From Pomacea canaliculata (lineage: Eukaryota > Mollusca > Gastropoda > Architaenioglossa > Ampullariidae): a stretch of DNA of 64,000 bases. Under the pieces are notes generated by a model. It had not been told where the DNA came from. It ran no database searches and was given only the letters and a program-made list of their open reading frames with translations. The translations under genes and the position numbers were made by a program. The DNA lies in assembly GCF_003073045.1 (NCBI RefSeq), contig NC_037602.1:2542001-2606000 (forward strand), read 5' to 3'. This document shows positions 22,801 to 33,500 of this stretch, in pieces; positions within the stretch are counted from its first letter, which is position 1, and the number at the start of each line of letters is the position of its first letter.

Positions 22801-25800
22801 TCTGCATGTTGTTGGAGCAGACAGCTGCGTGTAAATGTCTCTGGAAACTGCGAGCCCCAAAGTAATGGCCAGGGATAATTGCCATGTTATGTCTAGCAGG
22901 TTGTCGTCTAGCGACGCTAAAGTCAAAGTCGAGTAAGGAACAAATATTATGACTCCCATTCACTCTTCGTCTCCTACTCACTACGGCTGGATATAAATTT
23001 TACAATCAGGAACAGAAGTCTTCAGGTTAGGTTAATGATATGATAATGAGTTTCTATCTTCAACACGCAGACCCCTAAAAACTGGCTTTTCCTTTCCGCT
23101 TGTTTCTCAAACAATTTTATCAGCCACAAAGTATTGAATTAAAAATTTTAGTGAAATGTTAAAATCTTGTAAACTGAAGATTTAGGCGTTGTGGACTAGC
23201 CTTCAAATAATTTTGTAAATAAAAAAAAACCATCATGGAGATGAGGAAAGGTTGTCAGAAGGAAATGTGAATTATTTATTTAATGGTTGAAATGCTTGAT
23301 ACGACACAGAATCGACGGATAATAGCGAGGAATCCCAAACTTTGAAAGCCTGCGAGCCTCACACAGGGCAGCGCGTGCCAGACAGACCTGGTGTCGCCGT
23401 GACGACACGTGATATGTGCTACGTGTTAGGTGTTGCTTACGTGACGGATGCTGACGTAGGTGGAGTGTCCGGGCGATATGGAGAAACCGTTGTCCACCGG
23501 AAAGGCGTGATGTTCCGGTGATGGATGACGACACGAACGCCTGCTTCTGACGCCAGTGTCGGAACGTACTCCTTCTGCTGAATGTACAGCTCCAGCGTGA
23601 GACCTGAGCAAATAGAACGTCAGCTCTGAGCAAGGGACCTCAGCTCCGAGCAAAAGACTTTAACTCTGAGCACAATGACGTCAGCCCTGGGCACAAAAAA
23701 CGTCAGCTCTGAGCACAATGATGTCAGCCCTGGGCACAGGGACGTCAGCCCTGAGAGCAATGACGTCAGAGTACAATGACGTCAACCCTAGGCACAATGA
23801 CGTCAGCCCTGAGCACAATGACGTCATCCCTGGGCACAGGGACGTCAGCTCTGAGCAAATCTATATTCACACGCGATTTCCTTGTGACAATTATCTGTTT
23901 TCTTTCACATTCGAACAGTAAAATACATTTTAACCTCCATTTGTAAATTATTTGGTTCCTGTATGCCACTGAGGACACTATCTGAGCTAACTCAATTGTA
24001 AAAATTAGCCACTAAGATGTAAGTATACTGCACGCGGTAAGACTTTGTGTCCCATTACCATATTCTGGTCCCGGAAATTTGGTGTTCTGAACTTTAGCGA
24101 CATCGTGAGAATTAAAGGTGTAACAGTTTCCATATCTGTAGTTATGGAAATAGGTAAAGTTCCTGCAAAACAAAAAGAAGGGTGTGATTGCCCATAAAGT
24201 TACAAGTGAAGCTACGCACTAGACATTTTATAAATAGCAAACATTTTATATAAGTCTAATATTTCTGCAAGTTACTCTGCTTTTTCAACCGTTGACTTTT
24301 TTGCATTAAAATCATTTGAATCTTTCTTCGATCTTTCCTTCAATAGAATGAATCAGTATTAGTCCTCAAGATATGTCACTGGACTCATTCAGATATCATC
24401 TGATTTTAAACGAATTTCTTTCGAAAAAAATACGTTTCATGTTTTCGATGTTAATACCTTTTTTCATCTTTGCCTCTAAATATGAAATGTCATATCAAAG
24501 TCTTGTTACGTCTGTGGGCCTGCAAGGTGTGCCCCCATGTCCACCTGTTTGAGTTGCTATCAGTAGAGACTGTCATGTTGCCATTTCTAGGCAGCTACAA
24601 GTTTAGCCTGACCTTAATGACCTTATTTTTTTAAACGTGGTTGTTCAATTGAGACTTTAATAAAAAACGAAAATGAGTGTGTGTAATTCTTGACAAGAGA
24701 AGCAAAAACTTGATCAGGCTGAGAAATCTAAAATTCAAGCATGAACGACCCAAAGTTTATTTCGAACAAGCTTTTCATACATCAACAATAATTCCCGACT
24801 AGGAAGAAATGCTATTTCACACACGGTGGTAATTCACGTAACTGGTGCACTCCAGCAAAAGTCCGTGTCAATGATTTTGTTACATTCGAAACTCAAATAT
24901 CTTTTCGTTAAATCAGTAATTGAATTAATGCTGCATACATTTTAAAATACACACATACACTTATTTGGAGTATAATCAGTAAAATATATTTTATCAAGCG
25001 CTGGCAGTAAATAAAACTCTCTTGGATTATTCTCAAATATCTTGCTCCCTATAAGCACATTGGAAGTGGGCAATCCTTAAGAATTACGATGATATGAGCT
25101 AGATGTTGCTTCTTTGGCGAAGATGAATAGCCTTCCAGAAAGGAGGGAGCTTGCGACATGCTGAGACATGACTGTGGATAAAAACCGTAAGTTATCCTTC
25201 CTTCTGTCTTATGTATCTTGTTATACTATGCATCGCGCTCCATTTTGTCTGTAAGTCATATCAAGGTTGAGTTGGGGTGTTATATGTACCAGATATACTA
25301 TAAACAAGCCTCGGAGAACACGGGTATCCATAGTACCAACAGTTCAGAATAAAGTCGTCAGCTGAGTGACCTGCTGCTTTTACCACTTCCGGGTCGAGCT
25401 TGGCGCCAAGAGTGGCATAAGCATCATTCGCTTTGAATCGAACCGCAGGTCTGAAAAATGTTAGACTCTCTAATCGTTGTTCAGCAAAATGTTAAAAATG
25501 TAAGCGACCAAGCTATCAAATTATTACACTGTCTCAAGAGAGACTTCTGTTTCTGGATAAGAGGTCCTTTAACAATATTACTAGAACATCGCATAATTGT
25601 TTCGAAGCAATGAGTACACTCACAGTTTATTTACTTAACCGACCTCAGGGAAAAAAGGTCGTAACATGATGATCGTTGTTGTATCTTTTACTACCTTGAT
25701 TGGAAATGAATGGAAATGAAGAATACATAGAACTTGGTCAGAAACTACTTAGAAAAAAAAAAGTTCTTTGGTTCAAGTGTGTGATGAAAGAGAGAGAGAT

Positions 25801-28146
25801 TGGGGGGGATCGCTATATCTCCAGACGAGCAGAACAGTCATAAAGACATATAAGACACACACCAGCTATCTTCTCCAGAGCATTCCACTTGTTGAAAGAG
25901 TTGTTCATCATGATAGCGATACTAGAGTCAGAGTTGGTTGCAGGAGAACGGGTACCGTGGTACCGTGTACCCGTAACGCGACCTGAGCTCGTGTACTGTA
26001 GTCGGGGCTGTACTTGAGTTACCTGCTGGCTTTACGTGCCTCGTTACCTGCGACAGTAAATATCAATTTGACCTGCGGCGATACATGTTGTCATAGTGCA
26101 GTGCGTTTCTCTAAAGTGTGGTCGCGGACAATAAGTCAGGTGGTCCGAGGCTGACATCGTCATATTCCAGCAAAAGTGATGTTAAAGTGCTGCATTCCTC
26201 ATAACATTAATTACAGAACGAGTTACGTAGTTTTATGAGTCACAAAGGACATANNNNNNNNNNNNNNNNNNNNNNNNNNNNNNNNNNNNNNNNNNNNNNN
26301 NNNNNNNNNNNNNNNNNNNNNNNNNNNNNNNNNNNNNNNNNNNNNNNNNNNNNCATCTTATCTCACTCCTCTTCTCTCTCTTCCTCCAGCCCCTTCTTCT
26401 AAAAGCCTACCTCTAACGGTCCTGCTCTCTGCGCTATCATATCTTTTTTGTTCTGACGTCTCTCCGTCTTTATCCTCACTATTTTTGACGTCACATACTG
26501 TCATTTTTCATCGTCCATTTATGGAGAACGTTTCCATCATTTTTCACTTTCGCATCACCACTCTCCCTTTCTCTTATGCATTCTACTTAGATTCATACTA
26601 TGCTCTTCGGTTCATCTAGCAAACAAGTTCACACTACTTTAATATCTTTCTACCTGGGGAAATGAAGAGGTTACAAACACTGACAGTTCTGTAAACGCAG
26701 ACCGATAATTAGCATTCCAGCTCTCTCATTGGCTTCTGACCATATGTGTAGCCCATCATTCTCTTCTTCTATTTCTGATTCTTCAAGATTTCTGTTTTTA
26801 GTATCTGAAGTTTAGCGTTTTGTTTGATGTGTGTAAATAATTATAATGAATTATACGTTAGTATTGATTTTAAACTATTTGATAACCTAGGGTTTTAACA
26901 TACAAAGCAGTATGACAGAAAAAAAAAACAACATGCTTTTATGTCCCCGTGGTTGAAATGGAGGACGAGGCAGCAAGGTGGATCACGTCTTTACCATAAC
27001 ATGCATGGCATGGGTACAGCAGTCCTACACAGGTTCGAAGAGAATGAGTTTTTGGGTACATTGAAAATCTGGCTGGTGTGTCTGTATGCATGTGCATGTA
27101 TGTCATTGAGGGTGCTTCTTATTTCTTAATTCATTTTCTTTCATTTAATTATATTCCTTTCTCAGCATAGAAAAAAGTAAAAAGTCCGAAAAAACTTATG
27201 AAAAATTCTGACAAAGCTAATCAAAAAAGTTACACAAATTTGTTGTAAAGGTGATTCATAGGTTTGCTGATAGATGTAGAAGAAGAGGGAGAACACGTAT
27301 GCATACTCAAATGCATTATGTTCTTATTCCTACGATTTCTACCCAATTTTTAACAAAGCCTTTTCCAGTAAACGGTAAAGGTAAAAAAAACGAGACAAAT
27401 AGTCCAACCTCTTTAGTGAATTTGTAATAGAAATATATAAAAAAATCTCCAACCGTATTAAGGCGTTTCATTCATCATTCTACACTAACAATCGCGCCGC
27501 GTTTTAAGAGATCTTGTAAACTGATTACCTGATGCAAGCCATAAGCCTCGTTCTGGATTTCAAAATGGCGCTTATGCTGAGCCTGAGATGTTTGCAGGAG
27601 ACACGTACCTGCACGCAGAGCCAGGCCAACATGGCGAAGAAGAGGGAGGTCATCCGATGCGGCGCGGGAGGGATGAGGCGTTGTAGATGTTGGTGATGGC
27701 CGTGAAGCTCGTCTGAGTGCAGAACGACGACACTTCGTCCTTGACCCGCTTCGTGCGCTTTTCGTGTTCGCTCTGAAACGCGCGCACGCCTCAGCTTCAT
27801 TTCAGCAGTCCCCATCATCTGAGGTCCGATCTTGGACATCTTCGCCTTCGGGGCATCAGGATACCTATTGTCGGAAAAAGTAGTCATGTTGCGGTTTACA
27901 ATGGCATGGTCCTCTAACGCGAAAGAGTTGGGATCGAAATAATCGGACTTTTTTTCGAACTCTTCAGTCTGGAAGGACGCGTAAGTATCCAACAGGGCAG
28001 CGGTCACTCCTGGTGCTGGCTTTTCCTTGCTGTCAGAGCCGAGAAGATCGGGCAGTTTGAATACATTACAGGAGCAGTCTGTGGTAGCTCTGTCGCTAGG
28101 ATGGCGTTTCCTATAATCATTGTTGGCCGCCAGGATTGTAGGCTGT
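19665..28146 (-). CDS. DEG/ENaC family (amiloride-sensitive type) sodium channel, multi-exon, with apparent frameshifts
   Basis: DEG/ENaC subunits form trimeric sodium channels with two membrane helices and a large cysteine-rich ectodomain. Exons on the minus strand, 5' to 3': 28146-27900 (donor tentative), 27772-27609, 25982-25863 (tentative), 25450-25310, 24162-24059, 23603-23441, 22504-22285, 21876-21798, 21646-21589, 20963-20908, 20760-20682, 19898-19665 (stop TAA). Phases agree from 24162 to the stop, allowing one missing base in 23603-23441. Hallmarks seen: FILNCWYYGYPCSP, YGNCYTFNS, LTLELYIQQKEYVP, PPHGAC, SCLKSCYQAIVERHCNC, NCPLPC, AAWPS, QEKAYE and the pore segment LLSDIGGQLGLWLGLS. 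The GLS triplet occupies the G-x-S selectivity-filter position. The exon expected to carry the FPAVTICN-type block is missing or degraded and may fall in the N gap. Two one-base deletions suggest a pseudogene or assembly errors. The true start exon was not found. Confidence 0.88.
19899..20681. other. Channel intron, nothing recognised
   Basis: The last intron of the channel gene. The plus-strand ORF at 20272-20520 has no recognisable family. Confidence 0.5.
20682..21876 (-). CDS. DEG/ENaC channel: four exons from thumb/palm to pre-M2
   Basis: Exons 21876-21798 (NCHSSLMASFPEEYDTC, KNCPLPC), 21646-21589 (KEFEYDVLVSSAAWPSENYE), 20963-20908 (GYLKTKLKQANYMLMANT) and 20760-20682 (GDDFVKLTVYFRDLLSQTID then QEKAYE). 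All have GT-AG borders and matching phases. The segment matches the family block that ends with a conserved acidic strand and then leads into M2. Confidence 0.92.
22080..22230. repeat. T/G-rich low-complexity tract in a channel intron
   Basis: A long run of TTTG/GTTTT units on the plus strand, read as AAACAAAAC on the coding strand. Simple sequence only. Confidence 0.7.
22285..22504 (-). CDS. DEG/ENaC channel cysteine-rich exon
   Basis: ACATGCAG acceptor and GTACGT donor. The frame reads NRLHPPHGACNDELGY, then ASYSKLSCLKSCYQAIVERH, CNCSVPSYYVV and NVCNMTDDIV. The PPxGxC, C-x3-C and CxC cysteine pattern of the palm/thumb region is complete. It ends with one leftover base, which the next exon completes to asparagine. 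Confidence 0.93.
23441..23603 (-). pseudogene. DEG/ENaC channel ectodomain exon with one-base deletion
   Basis: TTGCTCAG acceptor and GTAAGC donor. The frame from the preceding exon reads LTLELYIQQKEYVPTLASEA, then VRVVIHHRNITP, and is then lost. The neighbouring frame supplies PVDNGFSISPGHSTYVSIRH, the expected G-F-x-x-x-P-G block. One base is missing around 23503-23505. With that base the exon would end in phase 0, as the next exon requires. Confidence 0.85.
23604..23860 (-). repeat. Degenerate ~21-bp minisatellite containing five perfect CRE palindromes, abutting a channel splice acceptor
   Basis: The plus-strand unit is close to GACGTCAGCCCTGAGCACAAT, repeated with variation about twelve times. 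TGACGTCA occurs perfectly at 23676-23683, 23761-23768, 23777-23784, 23798-23805 and 23819-23826, with GGACGTCA or TGATGTCA in other units. On the coding strand most units contain GCTCAG or GCCCAG followed by GGCTGACG, which resembles the real acceptor TTTGCTCAG at 23604-23612. Confidence 0.8.
24059..24162 (-). CDS. DEG/ENaC channel ectodomain exon with GNCYTFN motif
   Basis: TTTTGCAG acceptor and GTAATG donor. The exon encodes NFTYFHNYRYGNCYTFNS, then VAKVQNTKFPGPEYG. YGNCYTFNS is among the most diagnostic motifs of DEG/ENaC proteins. It ends with one leftover base that completes a glycine codon in the next exon. Confidence 0.92.
25310..25450 (-). CDS. DEG/ENaC channel ectodomain exon with first conserved cysteines
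   Basis: Acceptor TTTTTCAG ends at 25451. The translation reads VRFKANDAYATLGAKL, then DDFILNCWYYGYPCSP, matching the family's D-x-I-x-x-C-x-F-x-G-x-x-C block. Phase into the next exon works only if it ends after CCGAG (25310), which uses a GC donor (GCTTGT). The nearest GT donor (after 25290) gives the wrong phase. Confidence 0.65.
25863..25982 (-). CDS. Tentative DEG/ENaC channel exon (start of ectodomain)
   Basis: The open frame ends ...SSIAIMMNNSFNKWNALEKIAG before GTGTGT. SSIAIMMNNSFNK could correspond to the post-M1 VTICN-x-NSF block of the family, but the cysteine is absent and the acceptor is uncertain. The phase to the next exon fits only if that exon begins at the internal CAAAG. 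Weak support. Confidence 0.3.
26254..26353. other. Assembly gap of 100 N
   Basis: Exactly 100 undetermined bases, the conventional length for a gap of unknown size. It interrupts the channel gene between its first membrane helix exon and the ectodomain exons. Confidence 0.99.
27609..27772 (-). pseudogene. DEG/ENaC channel exon: pre-M1 region and first membrane helix, frameshifted
   Basis: Preceded by GTTTCAG and followed by GTACGT. One frame reads SEHEKRTKRVKDEVSSFCTQ then TSFTAITNIYNASSLPRRI and hits a stop; the adjacent frame continues MTSLFFAMLAWLCVQ, the first membrane helix. A single missing base between 27655 and 27656 joins the two, and a tryptophan codon there would give the usual R-x-x-W family pattern. 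The conserved His-Gly gating motif position reads Thr-Ala. Confidence 0.7.
27900..28146 (-). CDS. DEG/ENaC channel, N-terminal cytoplasmic exon
   Basis: The acceptor TTTCGCAG ends at 28147 and is followed by 82 codons of open frame encoding a hydrophilic, acidic N-terminus (PTILAANNDYRK, then DYFDPNSFALEDHAI). This exon begins inside the protein, so the start codon lies upstream or in an unseen exon. The donor is uncertain: GTAAAC after 27900 keeps phase 0 with the next exon, but the frame stays open further and GTATCC is another option. Confidence 0.5.
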
Positions 28147-29439
28147 CTGCGAAACAAAAAAAGGATAAATCACAATGTCTCTCAACCGCGACAAATGTAA
28201 TATTCTGCAAATAATAATCCAGAAGTCACAATGGTGGGTACTTGTGATAGATCAAACAACGGGTCACGTGGGCACCGCGTTGAAACCACACTGTAATTAC
28301 AAAGTCAGGCCCGCGTGTGGTGGTCACACCCTCGTGGTCGGAATCTGTGCGCGTGTTTGTCGATGGTAAGTGAGGCATCCCTGCGTCTTTATAGCCGTCG
28401 ACTGCGATGGTTACCACGGGCAACCAGTGAACCTCGAAAATGCGATTAGCAAATCTTCATTACTGATCGCTTTGTGCAAGACTTTTGTACACCGGTGACC
28501 CCCTGGTTGGTGTTGAGCGATCAAAACATCGCTAACACGACTTTTCAACCTGTCCGCAATTTTTAGCCATGAACTTTTTGTGAACTTTCTTTTAAGCAAC
28601 TTTCCTGAAAACATTATTTTCTGCATTAGTTCTTTGCAAATGAGTTACTTTTTTTCATTACAAAAGTGCATTACTGTGAATGGTCTAGCCGCTGACAAAA
28701 TCAGTCTCCTTACATGGACGCCACACACGAGGTTAAAAATGTCGACCAGTTGCTTCATTGGCCGGGCCACGGGGCACGGTTCGTCTTTCATCACGCGATA
28801 GCTGTTACACCGAGAGTTCGGGCGGATGGATTGAGTTCTAGAAAATTCCAGCGAGCCATTGTAGCCAGTGAGTGATGCACAGCCAACACCAACACGTGAC
28901 TTGCGCGGAGGCAGGTGTTAAAGTCCTCAGACAGGGTTGGCTACACACTTGAGATGATGGCTGCACACCGAGGCTGCTGACCGTGCGCCCTAGACCATCA
29001 GCTAGTGACAAAGAAGGTTAGCAGGTATGAAGGCATGCTGTAAGTCAGGAGCTTGTGGACAGTAGTGAACTTAAGTGGCTCAACGTGCCAAGGGCATGTC
29101 ATATGGCACGCGAAAAAAAGCACTCCCTCCATCGCCTTTATTGCATTGATCTCCCCTGATTAACGAGGTATCTATTTCTGATCAACAGCCGGTTGGACGA
29201 GGGTAGTTTTTCCCTCACAGACCATAGCAGGACTCGAAACAGCCACCACTGTGCTTTTGAGCCTCAATGCTACTGTTATTATTAGAAATTATATTTCAAA
29301 GCAAATTACAAAATTACCTTTTTTACTAATTTATTTTTATAATGATTTGAAGAAAATTGTTTAACCGCTAATTGGTCCCTCAGGCTGACAAACTAGACAT
29401 AAAGCCCTCCTCCCTAACAGCACATTTCTGAATGGCAGA
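28147..29439. other. 5' side of the channel gene, no exon recognised
   Basis: The channel's first exon and promoter should be here or further right, but no open frame with a start codon and matching donor could be identified. Confidence 0.4.
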
Positions 29440-29690
29440 TATCTAGCACAGCAGAACTCATTACCACAGTCTGACAGACCAGCAGACCCTCATCTACTTC
29501 AGGGTACTGTGGTCTGGGTGCTCATCTGATCGGCATCTCGGACACAGCCCAGTGCAAGCACAGCCAGACCAAACAGACATCCCACATTATACAGAATATC
29601 CACGAAGGCTGAAAGAAGTGGACTTCAATACCCAACCGATCTCCACCGAAGCTCCAGTTGTGTGTGGCCCCTTGGGAAAGGGGTTCAATT
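29440..29690 (+). mobile_element. Degenerate 3' end of a non-LTR retrotransposon
   Basis: A frame reads LIGISDTAQCKHSQTKQTSH then IIQN, followed in other frames by EAPVVCGPLG. This resembles the C-terminal zinc-knuckle region after the RT of many LINEs (pattern G-x-x-D-x-x-x-C ... Q-T-x-x-H-I-I-Q). Frameshifts and stops make it a relic. Confidence 0.4.
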
Positions 29691-30486
29691 AGGGTCTGTA
29701 GTGCACGACTGTCGAAGCTTGAAGACTTATTTTATGCTCATCTCCAATTTAAATGATTATATTTTTAGAATGTACTCGGCCATTTGAGCTTCATTTTTGG
29801 CTTTCACGTTTATAGATATATAATTGTTTTTTCTTATATTATTGATGATACTGTTATTTATTATATTAATATTATATTCTTTATTTATATGTATTATTCC
29901 CTTTATAATATTTTTATACGAGCCATGCTATTATGTTTTATAGATAATTATATCCAACACCTAACTAAGCAATGACTTTTTTAAAAATCAGTCCACATAG
30001 TATTGTCAACTTAGTAAACGAAAGGCCATGACAAATCTATAATTGTGGATAAATAAACCCTTTGCCCCATGTTTGCTCTTGCAGTGATCTCACCTCATGG
30101 CTCTTTACTGTAGTCACGAAGCAAGAAACCAGCTTGTAGCCGCCTACAGACAGACACGCAAGTAGTGTTTACACCCGCGGCCATCGCCGCGCCTCGCGCA
30201 TCCACCCACAGGCCTCATGACGAGGGCACTGTCCAGTGATATTTGCCAGTCACCCTGATTTCCCTGATTTTGGTCCACTGGCGATATCACCATTGTAGGC
30301 AAAGCTTATGTCATCGCAAACTAACAGTTCCTTTAGGTGGGAGAGTGGCACGTTGGTAAATAAATGATAGCAGCGCCTTCTGGCGGGCAGAGTCCTTTTC
30401 TCGGACTGAAGGCACACTCGCTTTTTTGGTCGATGGTCCTCCCTACGTTAGGCAAAATTCTTTTCATTTTTTCCCTCTATTTTGCT
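29691..30486. other. Intergenic, AT-rich, nothing recognised
   Basis: Very AT-rich from 29740 to 29960. No gene signal was found. Confidence 0.4.
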
Positions 30487-30487
30487 C

Positions 30488-30530
<43 letters not shown>
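30487..30530 (+). repeat. (CAA)n microsatellite, about 14-15 units
   Basis: An uninterrupted CAA repeat. It opens all three plus frames as poly-Gln, poly-Asn or poly-Thr, which produces artefact ORFs. Confidence 0.95.
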
Positions 30531-30531
<1 letters not shown>

Positions 30532-33500
30532 AAACAACTCAGAAGGGTCCAAAAGTCATCTTATTGTCGACACTGAGAGAAAAGGATATCTATATCGTAA
30601 GTTATCCCAAAAAACTCCTAACCTGGATAGGGAACTGGTTGGCCATGTGAACCCGACAGATGAATGTAATTACCGATCCTTGTGCCAATGAATAGGTGAA
30701 GCTATTTAACCACAGCAGCTACTGTTCACTGTTGGAGACCGGCCCTGCTGGGGTGAGTTCACCTTCCTCTCCATCAGATCTTCCCTTCGACTGGTAATGT
30801 AAACGCCTCGCCAGTTCCAGAATGAAATGAAGAAATGGCATCGGAAATCACGAAAATGTGTGTGTGGTTTGATCAGAGGGTGAAGCAGAAAATCTACAAC
30901 TAAAACAAATACAAGTTAGGAAAAAATAATAAATAAATAACACTTCAGGTCAAAAAGATGCAGAAGGCAAGGAGATAGTATTTTCTGAGAGAAGAGAGAA
31001 GTTTAGCGTCGTCACAGACCACTTCTTCCTGCGATAATACAACAATTCCATAGACATAGCCGTGTGCATACTGGGCCGCTGGACCCTATTCTTACAAGAT
31101 TTTTTATTGTCAATCAATATACAGGGCCTATACATCACAAGGCTGGAGCACTTTCCAGAACCCACAGTTACTGATGAGACGTCCAGTCGCACCTTTTCTT
31201 GTGGTCAACGTGCACCAGACACCTCTGTCGCCCCCGCCACAGATAATGCTCAGATAGTCCGCAGACCTAGCAACTATCTCATCATGCAGCTCAGATATTA
31301 CATCAAATAAACAAAGGGAGTCTTCTGCAAAAGAAGCAGGACCCATTGTCTGCCCAGAAAAAGTTCCCCGCAATCTGTCTTTTTTAAATGTAGGGACTCG
31401 CGGTTAGGCCCTATGACTGATTAGTTTCAACAAAGCTTTCTTAAGGATCGATAACAAGGTAGCAAGAAAGCTGGTGATAAGGACTGAAGATTATGCTAGA
31501 TGACAACGGAGTACTTATATGCACCTTAAAGAAAACAAAACTCTGACCAGATTCTGTGGCACCTCGTTATCCCTTGTGCCACCCGGGATGCTCTTCTTCG
31601 CTCTTATCGCGAGTGTCTGGCGTGGGGGTTAAGGGTCACTAAAGACATTTACCGCTGGTTTGATCACATGCATCTGAAATACTGATGGGCAGGTCAGTCT
31701 ATGGATGTAAAACTGTGTCCAGACTGTTAACAGGCTAGAACGCGATTTTAAAACACTCCCTTCCTCCAGCATCAACCTCCCTCCTCTGCCTCTTTCAGGA
31801 TGTGCCTGCAGACATGATTTGATATTCGGCAACAACTGACATTGGCAACAGACACCATTCTGTTTGTAGTCTGTGCATACTCATGATGATTTCTACTTCA
31901 AACACCGGACGTCAATGAAATACTCCCAAGTGAGATATAAAACTAATTTGGAAATATGGCGCTCCAGCCGAGTTGCTGTGTGACCGCGGTCAAAACTGCG
32001 TGTCTAAAGTGGTAACAGAATTATGCAAATTTACCAGATCACGAAACCTACGATGTTGAGTTACCATTCGCAAATAAATGCTACATGAGAGTGCATGAAT
32101 GGTACAAGTGAGCAAGCATCACATACTGGGCTAGAGACACTAAAGTTTGGGACAAGATTCTCTCCTCTGTTGTGATGGCCTTTAACGTGACCCCAAGTTG
32201 TAACCCCATATTGTTTGTTGCAAGTCAACACAGTATTTCCCATATTTTCTGTTGTTCAAACGTGAAGTCATCCTGCTACCGCGTATTGTTAAAGCAGTTA
32301 GATATACCTATCCTCTCACCTTCCTACATAAAAATAAGGACTTTTTTTTTTGCTGCAGACATTACAGAAGTACAAGATAAACACCTAACGGGTAATAAAA
32401 ATAATAATAAATGACAATCATCATCTACCAATTTCTGAATGATGTGCTAGTCTTGGCTATTCTAATGCGAATATTTATGTTTTGAGTTTAGACTTGTAGA
32501 CTATGTTCATTATGTGCCATGCATCAGAACTTGCTATGCCATGAACTGATGTGTCTCAGACAACATTAACTTTATTATTTTCCTCGACAGGTAGATTCCT
32601 CTGATCGTCATCTACGTATGTGGCGGTCAGCACTATGGTGGCAGCGGGGACAGACCCAACCTCACGACATCCTAACACCAAGTTAGCCGGCACTTACCGG
32701 ATATGACCGTCCTCCTGCCTGTTCGTACCAGCAGATTAGTGAGTGGTTCACCCGAACACCGCCAGGAGAGCTCCAAGACTTCCGCTACCGTCTATATATC
32801 ACAGTGACACAGCCAAACATCAGACCTTGGGTGTACTTTCAGAATTCTGTCCAGACGCAGGCGAGACAGGTCCGAGCTACATCCTGTCCACAGTGCGCAT
32901 GCGCTGTTTCTGCCAAAAAAGTGCATCAAGCATCGCTTATCTCCCTTCACTATTGCGACATCACCGTAGTCCCAGATAGACAACAATTCCATCTTCTCAA
33001 AGCTCTTTCAGACTGTCAAGACTATGACAACATTTGTCATGTAGAGAGTACCTGTACTCACTGAGATCACTGGGGTCACTGAGGTCACGCTTCGACAAGA
33101 GAGGTCGCCAGCCCCGTCCCTCGGTCTGTCTCTCGGTTCAGTCAGTTGCCATGTGTCCACCAACACCATCTGTCTTCTGAATCCTTGCTACACTGATGCC
33201 AGCAATGCACACGTTCCTAAATAAATTTATTTGTTTCTTGTAGTATTTTATACAAGGAGAGTCTCACATGACACGAAAATCGATAAACAGAATTTCGCCC
33301 TTATTCTTTTTTATATCCTTATATATATATCATTCTTATTTCTCATCAGTGTGTCTCAAATGCTCTTTGCTCTTTTTTACATTTTTAATTCCACAATATA
33401 TATACTTTACAACCCACTAAATAATAATAAAATAATTCAAAATTTAAGCAACATACATATACACAAACAGCAGAATATACACATAAGACCAGAAGAATTA

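Noticed and set aside
23604..23860. CRISPR-like array of short repeats
   Set aside because: Units are contiguous and degenerate with no unique spacers, in a eukaryotic intron; it is a minisatellite.
30364..30691. Three overlapping ORFs with poly-Gln, poly-Thr and poly-Asn
   Set aside because: They are all produced by the (CAA)n microsatellite.
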